From: Rhizophagus irregularis
Taxonomy: Eukaryota; Glomeromycota; Glomeromycetes; Glomerales; Glomeraceae
DNA: 64,000 nt
Direction: 5' to 3'
Assembly (NCBI RefSeq): GCF_026210795.1
Contig: NC_089432.1
Coordinates: 806,001-870,000, forward strand
The notes under the pieces were generated by a model. It saw only the letters and a program-made list of their open reading frames with translations, searched no databases and was not told where the DNA came from. The position numbers and the translations under genes were made by a program. Numbering within the stretch: the first letter of the stretch is position 1; every line of letters begins with the position of its first letter. This document shows positions 54,660-64,000 of this stretch, in pieces.

Positions 54660-55758
54660 ATCTCTTTTAATTTTTTACTTCTTTGAAGAAGAAAAATAAT
54701 TGGAAATATGGATATTTATAATATATCCGATGTTGAAGATTATCCATTTGAGCTAGTAAATCCTGAATTTGAACAGGTTTTTATATTAAAAAATAATTAT
54801 GTATTATGACTTTTTTAAAGTATTTCTTGTACTAATTTTTTTGTAAATGCTAAATATGGTTGTCTAATTTATATAAAAATAAAATATGATAAAGAATTGA
54901 AAAAATCGAATATAAATAAACCAATAAAATTTAGTTTTAATGGTCAGTTTTATTATTATGGATCTGAATATTTTAAAGGAATGAAAATTTATTAGCTTAT
55001 CTTCAAAGAATTTTTTTAATTTTATAATTTAACATTCAATTTTATAATTAGTAAGATATTTTGTTAAAAACAATATTCGAAGTTCAAAAATACAAAAATG
55101 CAAAGTCGTGAAAACTCTAATTAGTACAAAAATTTCAAAACTTTCGTACGTATTAGTATAAAAAAATTGATTAGCTGTAAATGTACGTACGAACAAAAAA
55201 AATACACATACGTACTAATTGGTTTAATTTATAAATTATACAATACAATAAAAGAATGCGTGTCACTAACAAAAAAAAAAAAAAAAAAAAAGTTTTTTAA
55301 TCCTTCTAGAACATGCTCATTTCTTTTTCCATAAATTTTATTCTAATAAACCAAATCTTTAATTTGCCTTATATTCTTTTATAATATATTTAACATAAGC
55401 AATTTGCAAAATTTAATAAGTAAGATATACGATTTAAATTGACATGAAATTATTTTATAATTGTTGATATAATCAAGATTTGTTTTTTTTTCTTTACTTG
55501 TATTATTCTCTTTATTATACATCATTCTATCATAGTGGTGCTTAAATCAACAAATGATCAGCGCACATTTACGTATCTTAATTCTGGTCGGAGACTATAA
55601 TGCCAGTAGATGATTTAAGGTGTCACAAAACTCTAGCAGAGTCTGGCTGGAATTATCCAAAAAAAGTAATGATCTACAATCCATTTTGCGCAAACTCAAC
55701 TTCCTAAGTAAAACTTACAACAACTTTAGAATACTTTATTTATTAGGAATTTGACTTT

Positions 55759-58700
55759 TATGCGGGATGCATAAATTGCATCCCATGCATAGTAATTCTG
55801 ATATACATGGGTATTTAAATTATTTAATAAATACATCATAATTGTCTCATGCGCAGCTTTTTTTGATACGCGTCTAAATTTAGACTTTTTTATTTCACAT
55901 GATCATGTGTTTAAATTATATTTTACTTTTTTTTCCCAACGATTATCATCTTTCCTCTTCCCCTCTCTTCCTCTCTTCCTATCTCCCCTCTTCTTCTCTA
56001 GTCTCTCCTCTCAACCTCTTTCTCCCACTTATAAATTTTATTACAACTAAAATGAGTGACTCCGAATTTATGTCAAGCGATGATGAAATTTTCGATGAGG
56101 CTTTTGATAATGATTTTATTGAAAATATTCCTAACGACAGTGACTCTGATGGTGAAGATAATGGCGGTTCCTCCAATGAAACTCTGAAATTGGAAGTTGG
56201 GATGGCTTTTCTCACCTGGAAGATTGCATTTAACCACATCAAGCAATGGGCTCACCAACAGGGCTTTGGCATACGCAAAGGAAGATCAGAAAAAATAGAA
56301 TCTAAATTAAGAAAACAAACAATTGTATGTTTCTGTGAAGGGGTTTATAATAATCAATCAAAAAAAACTAACAAACCATCAAAAACACATCGCACAAACT
56401 GCAAATGGCATGTTAATCTTTTTCGGCCAACAAAAAATAACCAAAACTCTATGATTTTCATTACTACAATTGTTGATGAACATTCTGGACACAGTTTGGA
56501 TCCTTGTGCACGTCGATTTGAAGCAGATAAAGCTTTTACAAAACCAATGTTAGATGATATTGAATGGATGTATGTGCATGGTCATTTAAAGCCATTAGCA
56601 ATTAAACGAATGTTGAAGGCTAAATATAAACGTAAAGTTTATAACAAGGATCTTTATAAAATAATTTACAAGTACCATCGCAATATTGATCAATTAGGCA
56701 ATGATGTTTCACAACTTTTTGAGTATCTTGAAAAATGTAAGGAAGATGATCCACGTTGGATAATTTATAAAGATTGGGACCGTGAAACCAACACACTGAC
56801 GAAACTTTTTTGGATGAATCCTGATCAATTAGAAACTTGGTATCGCTATAATGATGTAATTCTTAATGATAATACTTCAAAAACAAATCGTTATGAAATG
56901 TCTCTTTCTTTTTTTGTAGCAATAGACAATAGTATGAAATCTCGAATTGTAGCACAAGCATTGATGGATCGTGAAACAAAGGATGCGTACGCTTGGGTTT
57001 TGCAATGTACAATTGATGCAACAGGAATTATTCCAAAAGTATTCATAACAGATGCTGATCCTGGTATGGATCTAGCTATTCGGTTAAAATATTCATCCAC
57101 ATTTCCTATTCATTGTATCTGGCATATTGGACAGAATTTACCTTTACGTCTTAAGTCAAAGCTTGGTGGTTTATTTGACCAATTTAAAAAAGATTTTTAT
57201 GAATGTAGGAATAGTTTGAAACAAGAAATATTTGAACATCGTTGGGCAAATTTACTTATTAACTATCCAAATGCTGCTAATTATCTTGAAAAGTTTCTTT
57301 ATCCTTCTAAATGTTCTTTGGCTCGAGCATTTAGTGTCATGATTTTTACAATAGATATTCAAACAACATCACGTTGTGAATCTGTTAATGCCACATTTAA
57401 AAATCTCTTACAAAATTCAAATAATACACTTGTAGATATATTTTTTACTATTGAAGAGCGGTTAGAAGAAGAGTAAGATAATACTGATTATTTAAATTGG
57501 CAGAACTCTCTTACAACAATTCAATCCAGTACAATAGCTTCTAATGCTTTTACTGATGTAATTAACGAACTCAAGGATTTTACAACTCCTTCAATTCAAA
57601 AAATTCATAATAATGAAATGGAATTGGCATTTAGTTATGACGCTAGACCTTTGGATCAATCTTATATTAATAATGAAGATTCTCATGTATGATGTTAATT
57701 ATTAAGTTCATTTATTTTTCAGATTGATATGTAACAAATTTTAACTCTTTTTTAGGATTTATTATTTGCTAATGATTTTATTGAAAAACAAGAAGTACGG
57801 CAACTTTCCTTTCAGCAACTTTTACTATCATGTGACCAGAAAGAAATTAAAAGTCTTTGGGGCGTTAGCTATTTAACCTCTTCCGATACACACCATTTAG
57901 TCATTTTATTAGATAATGGGATGTATAAATGTTCGTGTATGTCTCTGATTAATCGTGGTACTGTTTGTAGGCATTATTTCTGTGTAATGTTACGAACATC
58001 TCAAGCTCAATTCCATATTGGATTCCTTAATCCGCGGTGGTTTGTTGAAACTTCTCCAGATCTTAGGAGTCGTCCATTCTGTCCTGCTTCGAAGTTTAAA
58101 ATGGATTTGGTTATTCCATATTTAGAATCTAATAATCCTCCTAATTTTCTTCATTCAATAAATGAAAATATTTTGAATAGAAATAATCCGTATGTCACTC
58201 TTAGTAAGCAAAAGTTATATTATATGAATATTAAAGGTTTGTCTAAACAAACAAGTTGTGTTGCTTGCAAAACTTGTGATGAATCTTTTGTTACATTACT
58301 TGAGGATTATATTACCAAGAAAAATCATGAAGCATTGGAGTTGGCGCAACTTGGATCATTAAACAATCGATCTCAAGATTTGATTAATTTAGAACCTGAT
58401 CAGGAAAATGCTGAACAACTTGGAAATCCTATAATTTGGCGGCCTAAGGGAAGACCTCCGGGAGTTGCAAGGTACAAAAATCCTTTAGAGGAATCATCTA
58501 AACCTAACGAAGGTACCTGTAAAAGAAAAAATCAACAAAATAAATGTAGTTTGTGTAATAATGTTGGACATAATCGTACAACTTGTCCTTCAAATCCAAA
58601 TGGAAAGAAAAGGAAAACATCATTGTAATTTAATGGCTCCCTTCGGTCGCCTGTTTGCATTTTAATAGTATTTTAATAGTATGAGCTTATCTTTGATACT

Positions 58701-58891
58701 TTTTCGGCATATAATTTAATTAATAGAAAAAATAATTTTTTTATGTAATAGAAGGGATGCGTACAGAAATACATATGCATTGTTTTATTTTTAGAAAATT
58801 TATTTAAATTTTTTTACCAGTGCGTAAAATATTCAAAAATCGAAAATTTTATATATAATATATGCACCCTACAATTTATGCAGGTGCGTAG
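55759..58891. mobile_element. Mutator-like element (near-complete)
   Basis: Encloses a MULE transposase gene. Matching inverted ends: TGCGGGATGCATAAATTGCA near 55761-55780, and TGCACCCTACAATTTATGCA near 58863-58882 (reverse complement TGCATAAATTGTAGGGTGCA). The common core is GCATAAATTG with flanking GCAT words. A target duplication of 9-11 bp could not be fixed, so the outer limits are approximate. Confidence 0.6.
56052..58628 (+). pseudogene. MULE transposase, 2 exons, one in-frame stop
   Basis: Exon 1 is 56052-57686 and exon 2 is 57756-58628; the 69-nt intron has GTATGA and TTTTAG ends. Together they encode 835 codons with a single stop, TAA at 57474 (codon 475). Domains: acidic N-terminus; FAR1-like zinc region (WAHQQGFGIRKGR ... 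HRTNCKWHV ... DEHSGHSL, about 60-160); MULE catalytic domain with LNDNTSKTN, FITDADPGMD, CIWHIGQN and SRCESVN (about 270-470); SWIM zinc finger YKCSCMSLINRGTVCRHYF; C-terminal zinc knuckle CSLCNNVGHNRTTC. The D-D-E residues are all visible. The start MSDSEF is preferred over an ATG 51 codons upstream, whose extension is a translated pyrimidine tract. Only the one stop separates it from an intact gene, so the inactivation is recent, or a base error. Confidence 0.85.
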
Positions 58892-59280
58892 AAAATAAAA
58901 ACCTTATTTATTAACTCCATGTGATAAATTATAAACATCTGATATATCCATTTTTTTTGAATATTGGACGAATTTTACTATAGGAAAAATTTCATACAGC
59001 TATATTCTATAAAATTTGTAATAACACAATCTACAAAAAGTCATATTGAAAGGCTATAATAATTCATGGAGATTTGTTTCTCTATTCAATCTAATAATGG
59101 GCTAATCAGAAGAATTTTGGTATCCATTAGACCAGCTCAGAACTATAGAGCTATAAATAATTAATTGTTTTTAGTTAAAACCAAATGTGAAAAAAATTCT
59201 TTGTTTCTTATTATCAAATTTATTTAAATATAATGAACTTATTAATAATAGACTACCACATAACATTACATAATTAAAAA
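58892..59280. other. Intergenic region
   Basis: No supported feature. Confidence 0.4.
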
Positions 59281-59283
59281 TAT

Positions 59284-60304
59284 TTAATTCAATTTTTCTA
59301 AAAGTTCTGCTAATTTTGCATGAGCATATCCATGTCCTTGTTCAGCAGATTTTTTATACCAATAAATTGCTTGGTTTATATCTTTTTCAGTATCACTTCC
59401 ATATTCATACATCAGAGCAAGATTATATTGAGAAAAATCATTTCCCGAATTTGCCGCTTTTTGATATAATTCAAATGCTTTATGGTTATCAACGTCAGTT
59501 CCAACTCCATTTTTATAACAACATCCCAGACTATTCATTCCATTTATATTCCCTAAATCTGCTGCTTTTTGATATAACTCAAATGCCATTTTTTCATTAA
59601 TAATAGTTCCATAACCACATTCAAAACACCACCCTAAGTTATTTATTCCATGTGAATTTCCTAAATCAGCTGCTTTATGATATAACTCAAATGCTTTTTG
59701 CTTGTTGACTTCAGTTCCAATTCCAATATCATAACAATACCCTAACCTATTTATTGCATTCGGGTTGTTTTTTTCTGCTAGCTTTTTAGATAATTCAAAA
59801 GCTTTATTTTGGTTATTTTCAATCCATTTTTCATGAATACACATATTAGCAAGATCTAATTGTGCTGCAATATTTTCAAATCTGCTGCCTTTTGATATAG
59901 TTCATATGCTTTATGCTTACTTTTATTGGTTGCAATTCCATAATAATTAAAATATCCAAGCAAAAAAATGGAATTGAATGATATTGGTTATTTAAAAGCC
60001 AGTTATAGATTTCTTGTAAAATAATTTTATGATTATTAATATAAGTAATAATATGATTTTTCCTTTCTTTAGCTGAACACCCTTTATTTAATTCATTTAA
60101 AGTGAGATTATTCAATTCATCAACCACGATGCTTAAATCTTCTTCATATATACTTTCATTAATATTTTGTATCGTAGGTTTTATTTCCTTTATTTCTATT
60201 TTATTAAAATTTTGAATAATTTGAGTTAATAGTCCAAATGATGAATTATATTTGTTTGATACATTCTCATTATTTGAATTATTGGAAACATTTATTTCAG
60301 TCAT
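59284..60304 (-). pseudogene. Frameshifted kinase-less Sel1-repeat gene
   Basis: A Sel1 paralogue split over three frames. The N-terminal module is intact from the likely start MTEINVSNNS (60304) to EIYNWLLNNQYHS. A missing T near 59970 (GGAATTGAATG against GGAATTTGAATG in the gene at 61.9 kb) shifts the frame; the next repeat (LGYFNYYGIATNKS) continues in a second frame. A second lost base near 59880 moves to the third frame (ENIAAQLDLANMCIHEKW), and four further Sel1 repeats run to the stop at 59284. An ATG at 60349 would add 15 residues but lies too close to the promoter core. Otherwise very similar to the 61.9 kb gene. Confidence 0.75.
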
Positions 60305-60380
60305 TGTGAATACAATTTTACTGTTAGGTAAAGCGAAAAAAAATTTCATGCATCAGCTTGCTTTGTATTTATATTGCTTA

Positions 60381-60440
60381 TATTGTATACAGTAGTACTG
60401 TACTGTAGCACTATAATTAATTAGTTTAGTTACTGTGGAT
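60381..60440 (-). promoter_or_regulatory. Shared Sel1-gene promoter layout (pseudogene copy)
   Basis: On the minus strand: GTACTACTGTATACAATATA (60398-60379), preceded by CTGATCCACAG near 60434-60443 in place of TTGATCTGCA. The promoter is retained although the coding region is frameshifted. Confidence 0.55.
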
Positions 60441-60530
60441 CAGCCTTTTGTTACATTTTTGTTATTTTGTGGCACCATAATCTATTAACGGCCATTTTTA
60501 ATGATATAAATAATATTCCATTTGTCATTT

Positions 60531-60815
60531 AAACCAGCGTTCGGAAATGACTGGTCATTTGACCATTTAAAAATCATTTGTTATTATTCATAATAATTTG
60601 TCATTTAGTGATTGGCTAATATTTATCACAAAATAATCATGTGACTATAATTAAAAAAAATAATGAATGTAGTGTAGGCAAAAATTATAATGTTGGCCAA
60701 AATTACATTCAAATGACCAAGATCATTTGTCATTTGAACATTGAAATGACGTGTTATTTGTCATCTGTCATTTGAATCATTTGGTCATTTCAAGTCATTT
60801 GCCGAACACTGGTTT
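60531..60815. mobile_element. About 280-bp MITE
   Basis: The left end AAACCAGCGTTCGG and the right end CCGAACACTGGTTT are inverted complements with one mismatch; similarity continues into AAATGACT. The interior is full of TCATTTG/CAAATGA words in both orientations. No coding sequence; the target duplication is unclear. Confidence 0.75.
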
Positions 60816-60925
60816 GAATCGTTTAATGTTTAACATTGAATTGTTAAAAAAAAAATCTTTATTTATTACCTAAGTACTTAAAATACATTTAAATATTTAA
60901 ATATAAAGAATTTATTAATACCATA

Positions 60926-61909
60926 TTACAAGATTAATAAAAGATCATTTAATTTTTTTTGTGCATAACTATGCCCTTGTTCAAGAGATTTCTTATACCA
61001 ATAAATTGCTTTAGTTATATCTTTTTTAGTCTCAATTCCTTTTTCATATAACGAAGCAAGGTTAAATTGAGCATAATGATTTTCCAAATTTGCTGCCTTT
61101 TGATATAATTCAAATGCTTTTTTAATATCAATATCAGTTCCAACTCCATTTTCATAACAATATCCTAGGCTATTCATTCCGTTCGCATTTCCTAAGTCCG
61201 CTGCTTTTTGGTATAACTCAAATGCTTTTTTAATATCAATATCAGTTCCAACTCCATTTTCATAGCACGTCCCCATATTATCTATTCCATTCGAATTTCC
61301 TAAATATGCTGCTTTTTGATATAATTCAAATGCTTTTTGCTTGTTGACTTCAATTCCAATTCCACGATCATAACAAAATCCTAATCTATTCATTGCATTC
61401 GGATTACCTTTTTCTGTCAACTTTTTAGATAATTCAAAAGCTTTAGTATAATTTTGTTCACCACCTACTCCATTTATATACATAATAGCAAGATCCAATT
61501 GAGCCACAATATTTTCTAACTTTGTTGCAATTTGATATAATTTAGACGCTTTTTGTTTATTATTATCGGTTACAATACCATGATAATTAAAATATCCAAA
61601 TAAATAAATGGAATTTGAATGATATTGATTATTTAAAAGCCAATTATAAATTTCTTGTAAAATTATATTATGTTCATTAATATAATTAAGAATACGTTTT
61701 TTTCTTACAATACTTTCATTTCCTTTATTTAAATCATTAAAAGTAAGATTAATCAATTCATCTACTACAATGCTTAAATCTTCTTCATATATATTTTCAT
61801 TTATATTTTGAATTGTAGGTTTTATTTCATTTATATCTACTTTATCAAAATTTTGAATAATTTTATTTGACTCTTCATGTAAAGAAATATAAGTGTTTGA
61901 TATATTCAT
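60926..61909 (-). CDS. Kinase-less Sel1-repeat protein, 327 aa
   Basis: A single exon. The N-terminal module has IIQNFDKVDINEIKPTIQNI, YEEDLSIVVDELINLTF and EIYNWLLNNQYHSN. Six Sel1 repeats follow. Repeats 4 and 5 (each YENGVGTDIDIKKAFELYQK) are nearly identical in DNA, a fresh repeat duplication. It closes with AIYWYKKSLEQG. Nearest relative in the window is the frameshifted copy 0.6 kb downstream, also on the minus strand, so the pair is a tandem duplication with one copy decaying. Scaffold role inferred from the fold only. Confidence 0.87.
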   Translation of the reverse strand: MNISNTYISLHEESNKIIQNFDKVDINEIKPTIQNINENIYEEDLSIVVDELINLTFNDLNKGNESIVRKKRILNYINEHNIILQEIYNWLLNNQYHSNSIYLFGYFNYHGIVTDNNKQKASKLYQIATKLENIVAQLDLAIMYINGVGGEQNYTKAFELSKKLTEKGNPNAMNRLGFCYDRGIGIEVNKQKAFELYQKAAYLGNSNGIDNMGTCYENGVGTDIDIKKAFELYQKAADLGNANGMNSLGYCYENGVGTDIDIKKAFELYQKAANLENHYAQFNLASLYEKGIETKKDITKAIYWYKKSLEQGHSYAQKKLNDLLLIL

Positions 61910-61965
61910 ATTATTTGAATTTTATGACTTTTTATGAATAACAATAACAATATTTCACTGCGTCT

Positions 61966-62048
61966 TTATTTATTTTAGTATACCGTAGTACAGTAGTACA
62001 GTCATACAGGACGGGTAGTGCAACAATAATTGGATTTGCAGATCAAAT
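61966..62048 (-). promoter_or_regulatory. Shared Sel1-gene promoter layout
   Basis: On the minus strand: TTTGATCTGCA (62048-62038), then GTACTACGGTATACTAAAAT (from about 61992) continuing into AAATAAAG. About 60 nt before the ATG at 61909. GTACTAC occurs twice in tandem. Confidence 0.65.
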
Positions 62049-62394
62049 TTTCTGTCTGCAGTTAATGAAGTTAATGAACCAATAAATTCATTTATCGTTC
62101 AGCCTAATGAGTTCATGCAGATTTACAATAGACTATAACTATATTTTATTAAGCATAACAATAATACAGGGTTACACATAATTGACGTATGTATCCCGTC
62201 ACAGGGCCTTTCATTGGTAATCATGATACTTCTCATCAAATAATATATATATTTTTAAGAGGATATTTAATAGTTTGTATTTTTTACAATAATAACTTAT
62301 TTATTGAACAACGGAGTAATATGGTGACCACTAGAGCTAGCCAAAGTTAAGCATATTACGAAGCTTAGAGTACGGTAGTTCAGTAAAGATATCT

Positions 62395-62592
62395 TACCCA
62401 GTATCACCGACACTTTTTTCACCCCACGTGATTTTGTAATATTCATCACCGGCATCACACCCCATCGCGTTTTCACTGTTTATATTTATCTGAGGGACTT
62501 AGCCTCGCAAAATTATTTTTTCACGTCCCTTTAAATGTCACCGGTCACGTGGGGTGGAATTTTAATTATAAAAGTGTCGGTGATACTGGGTA
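62395..62592. mobile_element. 194-bp MITE, TA target
   Basis: The element covers 62397-62590. The ends CCCAGTATCACCGACACTTT and AAAGTGTCGGTGATACTGGG are perfect inverted complements over 20 bp. TA flanks both ends (62395-62396 and 62591-62592). The interior includes CACGTGATTTTGTAATATTC. Tc1/mariner-type or related non-autonomous element. Confidence 0.8.
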
Positions 62593-62689
62593 AATAGTAA
62601 AGACACTTACCGCAAGTACCGATGTGGTTGATTTTGTGCACTTGTAATTTTTTACACTCTGGTGGATGGTTATCTTCTGTCCGGCACCC

Positions 62690-62980
62690 TAGTAGTTTTG
62701 AGTTAGATATAGATAATTTTTCTTTTTCATGTAATTTTAATTTTAATTTTTTTAGTTCTTCTTTTGCATTTGATAGCCCGTTTTAGACTCCAGGTTATGC
62801 TTGATTGTTCTATAGAATAATGGGCAAGACGACCCCTTCAGGCTCCTCCTGAGAGGTTGGGTAGAACACTAGCTTAGAATTTATTGATCTTTTAGACCAT
62901 GTTTATTCCTATTTAGCGTTCGACCCCAGTCGAGTCTATATCTTAAAAATAAAATAAAAAAATAAAAAATAGTAAAGATG
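62690..62980 (+). repeat. LINE 3' end fragment
   Basis: A GC-richer stretch (GACCCCTTCAGGCTCCTCCT, GAGAGGTTGGGTAGAACACT) ending in an A-rich tail (AAAATAAAATAAAAAAATAA). It resembles the 3' untranslated end of LINEs in these genomes (memory of the family, not a search). No coding part retained. Confidence 0.5.
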
Positions 62981-64000
62981 CGGCAGTCACATGATTGTTT
63001 GGCACAGAAATCAGATGATTATTGGCGCAGCAACGCACAGTGATCGACAAATTAGTACAAACACACAATTGTTTGCACGAAATGTTCAAGTGATGTAAAT
63101 AAAATAATATTTATTAACTTGATTGGAAACAAACGTAGATAATGGAGGAAATGATAGATCAGTTTATAATGTTAATAGTTAAAGAAAAATGAATTATATT
63201 GATAAAATTCTTTAACATTAGGAACATTTATTTTTAGAAAAAAGGATCATTGCAAATTATAAGTCATAAATCAAAATATTTGTAAAATTTTATAAAAATG
63301 ATGTAACTATATTAAAGAATTATAAGTGCCTTAGTTTAAAATGATTTAGTTCAGCCTTGGCCATCATGAAAAATAAAATTATTGTTAAAAGAGCTTTGCT
63401 CAATTATTAAAGAGTAATTATTGTTAATTAAAAATTATAAAGTTTAATAATGGAAAAATTCACTTATCGTCAATTGAAAATTGTAATGGGATAATAAAGT
63501 GGTTGTTTAATGAAAAAGTCCTTAGTAAACTGTGATAAACCAAGTACGATTAATGTCGTATTTGAAATGTACTGAGAGAGGGCAACTGGTCACTGGTTCA
63601 TCAGGCTCTCAGTTACAATGGTATCAATTATAAGCAAACTTTATTTGCTAACATTATATTTTTAATAAACTTGCAATTTTATTCATTAATTATAAGTAAA
63701 TCAATTTTATATTAATCTTTTACTCAATTATAATTAAAGATTGCTGAAGAAACGAACTAGAGGCTTGGCAAGTTGGCATAATGCTGAAAAGGTGAAACTT
63801 GGTGAAACCATGATGAACTCTTATTAAAATATTAGCAAACCTAATCAAATGTTAAAACTGCTGAAACTATATTAAACCTATATTAAAAACTTGATGGAAT
63901 TAATCATAAAATTTCGGAGGGATATAATAATCATTGTAGAAATCAACTAAATTCACAGATGCATAAATTCCACCTTTAACATAATTGCACACATAAAAAG
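62981..64000. other. Intergenic region
   Basis: No supported gene. Loose GGTGAAAC/GCTGAAAC words occur at 63735-63870. Confidence 0.4.

Larger units (their letters stand above)
52978..55307 (+). mobile_element. 5'-truncated LINE with 16-bp target duplication, itself interrupted
   Basis: GTTTTTTAATCCTTCT occurs at 52978-52993 and again at 55292-55307, directly after a run of 21 A. Between them lies a 5'-truncated non-LTR element: first the C-terminal end of its protein, then a long 3' untranslated region that holds a second LINE (53724-54643). Poly(A) tail, 5' truncation and long target duplication together are diagnostic of target-primed reverse transcription. Confidence 0.85.

Noticed and set aside
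1-64000. tRNA or rRNA genes
   Set aside because: No cloverleaf with a TTCGA-type arm and no ribosomal signature was recognised on either strand by eye; a covariance-model scan would be decisive.

Overview
The window is very AT-rich eukaryotic DNA with short GT-AG introns, repeated kinase and Sel1-repeat genes and many transposons. These gene families, their wording (for example FNKxxIKEIxPTxQNIN and HCDLHDGN) and the dense miniature-transposon load resemble an arbuscular mycorrhizal fungus (Glomeromycotina, Rhizophagus-like). That assignment comes from family knowledge; no search was run.

Layout. 1-6.4 kb: the end of a Sel1 gene, a MITE, and a minus-strand gene with about 30 Sel1 repeats fused in front of a protein kinase. 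6.4-14 kb: simple repeats, MITEs and little coding sequence. 14-15.2 kb: a Sel1 gene with a MITE inserted at its stop codon. 16.2-29.5 kb: one minus-strand gene whose 3' exons encode a protein kinase. Its 5' part (17.7-29.5 kb) is an array of about 97 tandem intron-like units. 30.4-36.6 kb: small coding fragments, a five-exon kinase-Sel1 gene and a kinase-less Sel1 gene. 37.5-45.7 kb: a dead hAT-like transposase and decayed LINE sequence. 46.5-52 kb: three minus-strand Sel1 genes. 53-55.3 kb: two nested, 5'-truncated LINE insertions with perfect target-site duplications. 55.8-58.9 kb: a Mutator-like element whose transposase has one in-frame stop. 59.3-62 kb: a frameshifted and an intact Sel1 gene. 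62-64 kb: a MITE and a LINE tail.

Main discovery. In the 11.6 kb array, each unit on the minus strand has a donor (mostly GTAAGTTAT), an ACTAAC-like branch point and a TAG or CAG acceptor. Between each acceptor and the next donor lie 3 nt (four times 6 or 9 nt). Flanks are conserved and the 3 nt vary. I count 94 such micro-exons plus 3 units without an AG acceptor. Joined in order after a 22-nt ATG exon and a 27-nt exon, they read without a stop only in phase 1. Phase 1 is also the phase of the upstream exons and of the kinase exon downstream. The predicted product is about 490 aa: a 116-residue N-terminus with a basic patch and two hydrophobic segments, then the kinase. Nearly every codon of that N-terminus would be split over two exons. 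This needs transcript confirmation, but several independent sequence signals agree.

How the genes relate. The kinase-less Sel1 proteins share an N-terminal module that is, in the 31.6 kb gene, the linker after the kinase domain. Most of them share one promoter layout (GTACTAC next to GTATACAAAATAAATA, with TTGATCTGCA further upstream). The window therefore shows a kinase/Sel1 family expanding by duplication, domain loss and domain rearrangement among active and decayed transposons.
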